Source: Caenorhabditis elegans
Taxonomy: Eukaryota > Nematoda > Chromadorea > Rhabditida > Rhabditidae
Assembly (NCBI RefSeq): GCF_000002985.6
Contig: NC_003281.10
Location: 7,254,001 to 7,318,000 of the forward strand
Direction of reading: 5' to 3'
DNA length: 64,000 nucleotides
Each line of letters opens with the position of its first letter. Positions within the stretch are counted from its first letter, which is position 1. Below, piece by piece: positions 39,501-51,600 of this stretch. The notes below the pieces were generated by a model. That model ran no database searches and was not told where the DNA came from. It saw nothing but the letters and a program-made list of their open reading frames with translations. A program made the translations under genes and the position numbers.

Positions 39501-39635
39501 TTTACAAACCAGAAAAATGTTGATTTTAGTTTAACTGCGGCGTTTCGTTTGTGATGTGCTCGTTATTGTATATTTCCTTTTTTATAACCGTTTCTATTAA
39601 TTTTTCTTCGTATTTTTTATTGTATTTTTACAGAT
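36549..39635. promoter_or_regulatory. 3.1-kb divergent intergenic region
   Basis: This region separates the minus-strand ALG11 gene from the plus-strand CWF19-like gene. It holds a short GT repeat at about 37356-37370 beside AG-rich DNA, and long A- or T-runs at 39120-39230. No exon joins convincingly. An acceptor TTTTTACAG ends at 39633, directly before the CWF19-like start. Confidence 0.45.
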
Positions 39636-42600
39636 ATGTTCCGACGTCCTGACGATGATGACGACGATTACAGCGGCAGAAAAGTTATAAAACCAAAACC
39701 AATCGCTGAAAAATATGCTAAGAAACTCGGTTCAGAGTTTTCTACCGGAAAGGTGAGTTTTTAAAAAATAATTTTATCAGTTTTTCATTTGTATAATTAA
39801 TTGCAGACATTTGTAACCGGAAGCGATAAATCTCAAAAAGATTTTTACGGCAGTCAACAAGTTAGAAATGATGTTATGAAGTCATCAGATTCTGGAGGAG
39901 CTCCACTTACTGAAGATGAAAAGAACAAATTGTCAGCGAAAATATTAAAAGCAGAAATGAAAGGAGATACGGTAAGAAAACATTATTTTTGCCATCTTAT
40001 CGAAATAAAACTTTTAAAAACCTAAATTAAAATCTTCCTTTTATGCTTTCAGGATCTCGTCAAAAAATTGAAAAGAAAACTCGAATCCGGAATTTCTGGC
40101 GACGACGAACCACCCAAATCAAAATCAAAAGAAGTAACAATGATGAGAAGGGACCGGGAAGGAAATATCTTGCCAGCAAGTAGTAGAAGATCCGATTCTG
40201 ACAGACATGGAGAGGTAAATAATTGAAGAAGGAGTAACAAAAAACTAAAAAATAAATTTTTTTTTCGGCGGTGGAATTCTTGAAATTGTGTACAAAAAAT
40301 TTGCATATATTAACAATTTTTAAAAATTGTCAGAAACTGAAAATGAGACGTAAAAATGGTAATTTTCCTGATCTCAGCAAATTCAAAACTTTTTTCAACA
40401 ACTAAATTCCTTGATGAAACCAATTGCCTAGCTTTAAAACCAAAAATACAATTTCTTGAATTTTTCTTTGTTTTTTGAATTTAAAATTTCATACTTCTCC
40501 TTGGTGTAGTACTGAATTCAAATCAATTTTTCAGGGCTCTTCAAGAATGCGACGCGAATATGAAAAATCACAAGATTTAGATTCGATGGTCAGAGAGGAG
40601 AAGACAGGAACAGCTGGAGATCAACTCCGTCTTTTTGAACGTTCATTAATTGTAAGTTTTAATTTTGAAAATATTAACATGGTTGAAAAATTGAAATACA
40701 ACATTTTGCGGATCTAATCATTAAAAAAATTTTTTTTAAAGTTTCGCTTCGGTGTCAGCTGGAAAAATAAATAATTTAACTAAAATGTAAGTTCAGGTAA
40801 ATTTATCACATTTTATTTCAGAAAAGCTCCAAAATCCGCCGTCATGATGATGAAAGCGTGGACGATATTGCTGAAATGCAAAAAGGAAAAAAGAAATCCG
40901 ATGAAAAAGACAAAAAACGGAAAGAAAAGGAGTCCATAAAAGGTGTGTTTGTGAAAATATCTGAATTTTATGAGTTCCTGAAAACTTTTTTCGAAATCTA
41001 ACATTTTAAACTAAATAGCACAACCAAAAAAAAACTATAAAAATTTCTGGGATGTACTCAATTCAGCCAGATTTTTGTTACCGAAAAAATCTTTGTTCCC
41101 GAATTTTCGCCCTATACTGTGAGCTAAGTTTTATTGTCTTGTTTTTATGAGGGAGTTTTCCGAAATCGAAATTTTAAAAGATCTGATTTTATTGTTGCAA
41201 TTATCGGGTTCCTGATCATCAACAGAAATTTTTAAACAAAATTTTTTACTAGATCAAAGTTGTTCGGTTTCTCTGTACTATCTGCATCAGCCTTTTGTGA
41301 TATTATCAATTCAGTATTAGATTTAGATCTCAAAGTTCCGCACTTCTCTTATTTTTCCTATTTCCACGTTAAGAATTCGAACTTTGTTTCTACTAATTGT
41401 AAGTACTCCCGTCGGTATCACTCACAGGGATTGCCAACCTGTCTTTTCGTATTTCCGTGATATTTCCGGGCGATAGTCTGTATATCTGTTTCATGATTTG
41501 TTTGCTAGTAATAATAATTTGCAAACGATTCTATGACATTCACTTTTTTCCTTCAAATAGATTTCAAAAAAAAAATTATATTTACAATCTTGAGAGGCTA
41601 GAAATGTCTACTATTGAAAATATTTTGTTTTCTAAAGATCTGAAATATTGAAGCAGTTTATGAATTTTGGTACTTTTACCCAAAAACTTTGATGATCCCG
41701 CTCAACAAAATAATTCTTCATTCCGTTGACACTTTCCCGTAGAAAAGGTGTCAGTGATGACACATTTATCCGCCGTTCGTCGAAGAAACAAGTCTTCTCA
41801 GTGCGTCTTCTACCTTTTCGTTGGATTAATTAGCTTAATATCATTGTTATTTGTGTGGCCAAACACTTCAAAACTACAATTACTTCCTCGAAAGTACACA
41901 AATACGTTGTTATTGTGAGGTGTTTTCTTTGGAAGTGTTTTCATTTTGAATTTCAAGATTTGCAACAATCAAGTGACTAACTCGACGATGTTTCCAAAAA
42001 GGACTATGGTCTTTCAGACGATTAGCAGCTTGAAAATTTCCATATAATATTGAAGCCCTTGTCACAGATGTGTCTGTAGTTTCAACTTCTTAAACAATAG
42101 AATCCCTGGTTTCATTTCAATCAAACCAATAAAAAAAACTCAAGATATATATTCAACAGAGGCAGAGGAAGAAAAGACAAAAAAAGAAGAAACTTGTCAA
42201 TTTATGTGGTCGTCTTGGGTCTTGTACGTCCGTCACAAACACATTTCATGGTCATTTTTTCCCAATTTTCCCTCTTGCATTTCACGTGTCTTTTTTAGTT
42301 CCTATAATACAGTGTTCTTTTGAATAACAACCACCACAACCAACCAACAATTGCCACGACGATCGAGAAAAGACCCTCGGGAATGGGTTCGAGTTTCGGT
42401 CACAGTTCGTCGATCGTCGTTCCTACGGCAAGTGATCCCTCTTGTTTAATTCTTCAAAATAACCCGAAGACGTGATATTTGTTATGTGATACATGTCAAG
42501 TCGTGCACATGTCTAAAGGTCGGGAGATGGGTGGGACGGGCGTGTTTTGACCTGTAAACAGATATTGGCACCGTGCCAAAAAAATACAAGTTTTTAACAG

Positions 42601-45600
42601 TTTGATAATTTATTACCTAAAGTTATCAACCTAATACAATTTAAAAATTCATTTCTCGATTGAGAATAGTTAGGTACAAACCGACTCAATTCTTGCGAAG
42701 CCAGAAGCTCAGATTTTCAATCGCGGAGAAAGATCAGAAGACAATGGTTTAAAATTTCTTATCACTGATCAAGAATCCAAACCCAATAGTATATAATCAT
42801 AGAAAGAAAGAATTTTGAAAAAAAGAAGCAAGAGATTAATTCAAACTATCAGTGTAAAAATCGGAAAAAAGGTGTCTCATGGGATAGTGAACTTATAATA
42901 TATCTTGGTTTAAGCTTTGGTTGATGTTTTAATTTTTGTCTAACGATGAAAACACAAGAGATAACATTTGTTTTATATTTAGAATGTAGGAGATTAGGAT
43001 AATTTCTTGAATCTGATCTGCGACCACGTACAGTCGGAATTTCATCAAAGGCGGCCATGAATCTGTGAAAAGAACACATTTGCGTACAGGGTGTCGACTA
43101 ACCACGCCGACTTCCTTCCTTCTTGTCCAGCGCCCGTATTTCCCCGTACTCTATCTTTTTTAAACAATTAATCAGTTGTCGGAATGTGGCGATGTTTCGG
43201 TTTGAGAAGACGTCAGAGGGAGAAGAAAAGTCCGAGATAACTGTTTCACCCCGCCCGTTTATGTATTCCCTTACTGATCACAGACCGAAGCAATCTTTGA
43301 CTGTCTGCGTCGTTGATGTTTTTCTTCTTAATTTTTTTTTTGATTTCGACGGAATACAATTCCTTACTCGTAAACAGTGTCAAGAATTGAAATCAAAAGG
43401 AGAATTAATCTTTCATCCGTTTGTAGACAGAAGTTTTTTTTTGCTAACTGCTGAGAATTTTGTTATTCTTTGTGACCAAGTTATTACACTGATCTGTGTA
43501 GGTCAAAGAATTATCGGAATGAGGAGAATAAGAAATCTTTGGTTCTGTTTATAGGGTAAAGTGTGTTTAGCCAATAAGGTGTTAATAGTGACGTCATCAA
43601 TTGATCAAATGGAAGATCAGCTTCACATAGATCATCACCATTTGTGTTTCAAAAATATTTATAAACCCACCAAAAATAAAATGGATTTTGTGGTTCGTGT
43701 GTTGCTTTTCAAATTGATCTTATCATATAAATGTGATCCTATTGGTTGAAGGGCATTGATTTCGGATATCGATGGTTCAACGGAACATAAATACGTAAAT
43801 ATACATGGTATTTAGTGATGCGTGTGGAACAAGGATCTGATAGTAAAAAAACGAAACACTTCTCTCATGGAACTTGGCCTCCGCTGCCCAGAAGCTATAG
43901 AACTGTTGTTACAGTAACTGATTGAGAGTTTCAAAAATCAGCAATGTACAAAACACAGCAACTCCTAATCGGATAATTTGCAACGACTGCCTTCCAGACT
44001 CTGTGTTTTTCTGAATTTGCAACCGGTTTGTGCAAATTGGCCGTGCATCGTCTTTTTGGAAAGAACTAATAGTTTGTTTACCTGAAGTATTCATGTTTTC
44101 AGCAGAAAAGTACTCTACATCGTTCGTCCGTTCTTTCCAATTTTCAATATTAGTCTTCATTTTTCCAACTTTCCACGTCTTTTCATCCTCGCCAAATCGG
44201 GCAGGAATGTTGATGCTTGGGATTGTGTTGGAGACTGAGAGTACGAAAGAAAAATGGAAGTTTCGTGTCGGACGACGACAAAAATGTCACTGTCAGATTA
44301 GATAAGATGGACCTGAGGGTGGAAGAAGGAAAGGAGCGAAAAAGAAATGAAGAAGAAAAGGGTTTATTCTTTGCAAAAGTATCGAATACGTACACGTAAA
44401 GGTGGTTTCACACAAATCGGAGAATGAGAGAGAAAACATGAAGAGAAGGATCTACACTTTTGACTAGGAAAGTTCTAGAATTTTGGAATCGGGAACAAAA
44501 ACAACTGGAAGCATTTTGAAGAACCCGAAATTACATGAGAAGGAGAAGAGATCGCTGAGGGACATGTAGCAAGAGCAGGGAAAAATGAGAAAAAAAATAA
44601 GAAAAATATTATGGATTTTCAAGAATGATTAAATTGTATGGTACAGACAAGATAAACGAAATACCGAATAACTCCTGGAAGAAGGAATTAGCGAGCCGCA
44701 CGGAATCCGCCAGCGCCTCCATTAAATTCCTTAACCTTGGCGGAAAGCTTCTTCATCAACTTGCTCATGTCGAGTTTCTTCTCGCGAGCCATGTCTTCTG
44801 GAAGCTCTGTAAATAATATACATAGTAAAAAGGACTAGAGAGTTATCTTTTGAAAACAGTGTAGTCTCCAAACTTTAAAAAAAATTTGAAAAATATAATA
44901 TGAAAACGTACTTTCTGTGATTTCCGAGCCGATTGGTGCTGCCTCTTCAACGTCCTCAACATCATCAAGCTCACGGCAACGAATTTTCTCGTAATAAGTA
45001 GCTTTGCGGAATGGGCGCATCAATGATGGATTGTCGAGTTGTCCTTCAGTGAGCAACTCGCAAAAACCTTTCTCCTGATATGCAAATGGATGGAAGAAGT
45101 TGACTGCTTTGCAACGTGGCTTTTCGGCGCACTTCTGGAGACATTGATCGTGCTCATCAACAGTCATTGTTGCAAGCATTGTTCCGAAGTAGACATACTC
45201 AGGAATAGCATCTGCGTGAAGTCCTTGTGGACAGACGTTAACTGAAATTTCAAGTTTGAATATACAAATAATATCGCATACAACTAAGAAAAATTGAGTT
45301 CTATCAATTTACAAATATAGATAATTAAGAAAGTAATAACAAACCTTTCTCGTCATAGGTTACATCATAGAATGGTGCTTGACGAGCTGGATTGAGATGT
45401 GCACGAAGGTCTCCCCACCATTCAGTGGTAGCTGCACATAGTGTTGTGCAAGACAACAGAGCAATTGATAGAACAAACATATTTAGGGATCAGTAAAGTA
45501 TATTGTCACTACACGATGCGGTGTCAACCAAAACGGAATGAATTTGAAGGAATCTCCTGCTTTCGAAAAGGCGGGAAGAGGAAAGATGTAGAGAGAGAGA

Positions 45601-48600
45601 GAGGACGTCTTCTTTTTCTTCTCGGGGTGTTAAAAGCGACAGTGTCGATTGATGGGCGCAGACACAGTGGGCTACCAGAAGGAGACGCAGACTAAAGGAA
45701 TGTGAGTCGCCCCGCCCATTTTGGGAACTATCTACCCGCCTCGAGGGAGGACGTGGCGCTCCGAGATGGTGAGGAATTCTGTGAAAAACAAACACTAATT
45801 AAGTCTAAGAATCAAAGATTGTTGGTATTTAGAATTCGAAGAATTCCCCGTAAATCTCCGTGCAGTAACTTGAAAAAGCCGAATGTAGAACGTAAAAGTT
45901 GATTACTCAATGATATTAACTTATAGTTAGCACTCTAAAAGTTAGAAAATGTATTTTGCTTTTTATTGAATTTGAATGTTTAAGCTGATTATTTAGCCTG
46001 GATCTAGCTTGTGCTAACTATGAAGTGATGTACCTCAACATCCATCCCGATCAAAATCAATACAGAAAATCTCACAAATAAGGAACCCCTATCGAACCCA
46101 CTTGCACCAAACACATGCACTAGTTTTTTTTCTGGCATCTATCTAGCCAGCCGTAGAAGCACTCCTAAATAATTCTGATTTGTGATCCAATCAGTGTTCC
46201 AAAGCGCAGAAAAAGCGACATACCCCTCGTGATGTGATCTTTCTCCTCGAACTGACCGACGATCATCCATCATATACGGTATCGTATCTTATGCATCTGT
46301 GTTTTTTGTTTCCAGTTCACGTGATTATGTAGCAGTCAGTTTGGTAACTACTATCCAACTACGAGGAAAACAACAAATATTTTGAAATGACTCAGAGAAT
46401 TGCAAGATGCGAAGAGACCGTAAGGGGTTATAAATAACCTTGTTTCTTTGCTAGATACAATCAAATCAAATGAGACATCACAAATCTCCGAATCAGTTCA
46501 GTTTGAAATAAATATCAACAGACATGGTGACGTCTTCTCCTTCTCTGCACGTCGTATATGGTTAGTTACTGATGTTTCGAGGAAATCTGATTTTGGTGAA
46601 AGAAAGTTGAAGCGGAAGAGAGAAACACGGAAACAGAAGAAAAAAGATGTTCGCAACAGTGTTTCGACTGTTTCAAATGCCATCACAAGTACTCAACTCT
46701 TCTTTCAAGTGGAAACAGTTTGCATGAACGCCTTCTTCCGGAGACGACAGGACATTGAAGCAAAAGCAACAGTAGCCTCATTGCTAGCAGACACAGAAAA
46801 GAACACTGAAAAGTAGTTTGCACTCGTTATTTTTCTCGATTACTATGAAGACCCTCCTTCGAATAGTACTTCCACTACTACCAGGACTACTACCACTTTT
46901 CAGTCAACAAAAGGATCAGAGTACTTGTGGAAAATGAGAGTTCTCCGAGGTCGAGATGAGGCATCACGTGGAATCATCATTGAATGCTTAGTTGGATCAC
47001 TCTGTTTAGGGTGTTTTTCTCGGAGAATTCCCTCCAATTCCACTTGATCTCTAGAAGTGGTGTGGACTATAGATGACCGTTGGTCTGATCGGATTCCATA
47101 GGATTTTCAATGACACTTTATTAGCTATTATCAACACATTGACATCATTCGAAAATGTAATTTGAAAAGAGAAAAGAATCACGCATATGTTAGAAATTGG
47201 ACACAAACATTCATTTACTAGAAAGAATTTGGAGAGTGTAAAGCTGAGTATTTCTCATATTTTGAGTTTTTCGAAATAATTTCACATTGCCACCTTCAGT
47301 ATCTGTAGTTTTATAAATATTTTTATTTTTTTAGTATGCGGTTATAATTTTAATTTTTCGAAACGACATTCTACCGAATAAGCTCTAATTTTCCAATTTC
47401 AATATTTCAGAACACAAGCGAATCGAACGTTCATTTGACGACTGCTCCAGATGTATTGATAGTTCAAGATTAAAGAAACATAATATCATTGCTGTTGGGA
47501 TTAACGTAAGTTTTCCATTATGTAGTTTAAATATCTTAAATTGAAAAAAAAAGTCTACAGTAATCTAGGAAAGATAGGGAATTAATTTATGTTTTCCTTT
47601 TTTGTCATACTAACTATGATATATTTTCGATACAGTACACTATTTCAACTAGTTTCACGTTTTTGCAACATCTTAGCAGTTCGTGTTCATTTCCATTGTT
47701 TTCTAGATTCTTGAATAGTCTTCATTCATCGAATTATTACCACTTCAGTTTCATTTAAAGTGACCACACCTGCTTTTTGCCAACCTCCTTCGCGCCGCCA
47801 AAATTCGAAATTTACGCCAATAAAAGGAAGTAAAAAAAGAGTTTGACAAGATTTGTGGCATTGATTTCCCCCCACGACGAAGAAGAGGGCACTACTGTCA
47901 GAAATTCTCGAGATACTGATCTTTTTAATTTCGCCCATTGAGATTTCGATCGGTTTGAAACGGCCGTCTTTACGGGGGTCTCGTGTACTTATTTTTGAAC
48001 TAATTTAAGAAACTGATCAAAAATCTATAGAAAGAATGTAGAAATAAATATTAAAGAGGGAAGTTAACTATTTAGAGCACTTTTTTGAAATGCGATTCTA
48101 TAAACAGAAGCATCTGAAATTAATACTAGTGAAGAGTTGCATGTAAAAATCAGATATCGACAATTATGATTATATTAGAGGCGAGCGAAAGGAATATAAA
48201 ATAAAGTTGAAACTATTTAGCGGAATATTTGGTAATTTCACCAAAATCAAAACGAGGTTTCTGTTCACTCAATCCTGTGAAATCTAGATCAAACTCAGAA
48301 TCTCATAGAAAAACGATTGACTATTTAAAATTCTTGTTCCGATATTTCACTTTTTCACCTGGAAAAGTGATATATCAGTCCACAGATACGTCAAATACCG
48401 TTGCCAATGAAAAATGAAAAATTGCCAACTTTCCAGTAATTCAGAAATGATCAAAAATCGGTGAAAAGACGACGTGACAATTCGAGCCCCTTGATTCATT
48501 CTTCTTCACTCACTTCACTCACTTACAATACACATACACGCATACAAAAACACTAGTTATTTGTGATGTTTGGTTTCTTAATGAAAAGTAGTTATTGAAC

Positions 48601-51600
48601 GATCATTCCGGCAAGAAGACCGCCCATTGTGAATGAATAGTAAAAAAATGGGTTTCTATGGAATTAATTTGCATATTTTAAATCTTTTTATGCAAACCTT
48701 ATTCTGTTAGACTCGGTAAATTGATTTGAAATAGACAATATCATTCGGATAAAATATATGAAAGTTGGCTGAAAATGTGAATTTTTTTTATTTTCAGACA
48801 TATTTGGCAGTTGTCGAATGGGATGGACTGGACGATGAGCATTTGATCATTGTGCCAACTCAACACTGTTCCAGTACAATTCAATTGGACGAAAATGTGT
48901 GGGATGAGATGAGATTATGGAGAAAAGGTTTGAAATTTGGAAGAATTATGTAAAAATTTGAAAATGAACACCTTAATGAAAAAAACAAAAGGAAAAGGCG
49001 AAAAATAAAAAATATATTTTTTTCGTCAAAACAAAAATTCTTAACGTTTTTGTTTTAGAATCTAATTTCAAAAAAAAATCGATTTTCCGTAAAATAGCAA
49101 AAAAAAAATTTTACTGAAAATATCCATTTTTATACCAATATACCAAAAACAATTTTTTTGTAGAATACCAACAGAAAAAAAAAGCAAAAAATAGTAAAAT
49201 AGCAAAAAAAAAATTTTACTGAAAATATCCATTTTTATACCAATATACCAAAAACAATTTTTTTGTAGAATACCAACAGAAAAAAAATAGCAAAAAATAG
49301 TAAAATAGCAAAAAAAAAATTTTACTGAAAATATCCATTTTTATACCAATATACCAAAAACAATTTTTAGTAGAATACCAACAGAAAAAAATAATTTCCG
49401 TCAAAAAAAACAAAAAAGATTTTTTGCAAAATATCAACAAAAAAAAATTTCTCGTCAAAATGCTAAAAACAAAAGAAATATTTTTGAATTTTTGTAAAAA
49501 TACCACAAAACCAAAGATATTCCATTTTTCGTCCGAATATGAATAAAAACCAAAAAAATACAATTTTTTGTGAAATACCATCAAAAAATCAGTTTTTGTC
49601 AAAATTCCAATTTTAAAAAACGAAAAAAAATCGATTCTTCGTAAAAATACAAGAAAAACCAAAAATTCCATTCTCCGCCAAATTATTAAAAAAAAACACT
49701 TTTTTAACTCAAAATACCATAAAAAAGCTCAGCCATGTACTGTAGCTCCAAACTCCTGCGGATTTTTTTCTATTTTTTAAATAGTTAATCTCTCGTTTCT
49801 TCAAATAAAAAAAGCGAAACTGGAGAAAAAATATAAAAAGTTTGAGGAAATTTCTCGACAAGCTAAAAACTACAGTACTCCATCGAGTCGTACTTTTCTG
49901 TATTTAAGAATCCGATCGTTTTGACACCGAGTAATGAATTTCCAGATATCTTTTTGAATTTTGGACTACGTTTTGACTAGAACCAATAATAGAACCAATA
50001 ACTACGTTTTGACTAGAACCAATAAATTCAAGTTCTCAAAAATAAAATTAAAAAAATATTTTTTTCAGGTCTCGTCGCCGTCTGGAAGTCTCAAAATCGT
50101 GATTGCATATTCTTTGAGATGTCACGCCACGTGGATTCGAACCCGCACGTCTTTATTGAATGTGTCCCAGTTGAACAGGAAATTGGTGATATGGCTTCGA
50201 TTTATTTCAAAGTAGGCTACCATCTGAGAAAATATATCACCTGACAGGATAATAAAAAAGTTTTGGGAATTTCTAAAATTTTGAAAAGTTAATTTTTATC
50301 TAGCAGTACCTAATTTCAAATAACTATTTTTTTGTGTTTTTGTGTTCTCTTACGAACTTTGATCAAATCAAACCAAAACTAAAAAAATGTTTGGTATTTA
50401 TGTTTTCTTTTTTCTTTGATTAAATTAATCACACAGAGAGACGTTGCGCGAAACAACAAAATTGCTCTTAATTAACGGGCGACCAAGCCGTTTCTTTTGG
50501 AGAGACACTTTGGAGACTATGAAGAAAATGCGTGGAATGCGGTCGCTACAATAACTAGTCAGTGTTGGGTGCGGAAAATCGAAAGATTAGGAATTAATTA
50601 GGATAATATTCGAGTTTTTTATTGAAAAATTTATATTTTATAAGTTAGATATGAGTTTCATAGGGTTTTTTTATTTATTTCTTTGTTTTTAAATAAAGAA
50701 AATGAACAGAAAAATTATGTTTGAATTCCCTCACGAGTTGGTTACTGTAGGGTTACTGTAGTTTTTTGAGTCTCTAAAATTTTCTCTTTTAATTCAAATT
50801 CAATTCAGATCTTTTTTCTTAACTGAAGCAAAGTGCTAATTTAAAGAAATTTAAAATTTAAAGAATGTAAACAGAATTTAAGAACTAATTTACTTTAAAA
50901 AAAATTCTAACAGACAGTAGTACTACTCCACTTTTCATGATTTTTGTTGCCTTTGTTCAGAATTCTTTGATTGAACGTTCAAATTCGGCATACTCAATTT
51001 CTTAAATTGTGAAAATCCAATTGTCCTAGTTGACCAGGAAGTTCAATAAAATCATGACCGCATCTACACACTTATATCCTCATGTTCTACCCCACGATCA
51101 AAACAAAAAGCATGGTCACGCGCCGATATATTCTAGGGATCGGTTCATCATCCCTCTCCTATCACCGACCGCCACCAAAAACAAAAAAAAGAGTAGAGAG
51201 ATAAAGAAGTTGTCGTTATCAATTTTTGTCAGCTTTTTTTTTCTTCTTTTTTGTCATATGATCATTCTTGGTATGTATATTTATGGAATGATATCTGAGA
51301 TATTCAAAAAAAACGAGAAAAAACTAAAGACACAAACATCTTCTCTTAAGCGAGTTTAAGACGAATATCTTAAACTTCCCGCAACTTTCACTGATTGGAT
51401 GTACTTTAAGAAAGAAAAATCTACGATCTCTAGAGAACCTGATCTATTTTTAGAGTAAATCTTTGTTGATTTACGATCTCCGAGACGTTATCATCAGCAA
51501 TTTGTGCATTAATTTGAGTTGGCATACGTGTTTAGATATGATCTTGAAATCGGAACACACCGCCGTCGCAAAAGTTCACATTCCACAAGAAATTTGAAGG

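Larger units (their letters stand above)
40943..47410 (+). other. 6.5-kb intron with opposite-strand nested gene(s)
   Basis: The intron between coding exons 5 and 6 of the CWF19-like gene contains the PAN-domain gene at 44688-45480 on the minus strand and a possible small gene at 43909-44160. The stretch 45560-45780 is GC-rich with CCGCCC boxes (plus GGGCGG/CCGCCC-like) and is the likely promoter of the nested gene. In 41000-43900 and 45900-47400 no exon is supported. Confidence 0.6.

Noticed and set aside
43123..43554. 143-codon plus-strand frame in the long CWF19-like intron
   Set aside because: It has no domain, no supportive splice context and a composition like intron DNA. Left uncalled.
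45490..45795. 101-codon minus-strand frame upstream of the PAN gene
   Set aside because: It covers the likely promoter and 5' leader, and ends before the signal-peptide ATG in another frame.
46448..46816. 122-codon plus-strand frame with a Lys/Arg-rich middle
   Set aside because: No family resemblance or upstream acceptor. It lies in the region upstream of the nested PAN gene and is probably chance.
49216..49671. 151-codon minus-strand frame rich in Phe, Tyr and Lys
   Set aside because: It runs across the A-rich minisatellite and its degraded copies inside an intron, so the frame is composition-driven.
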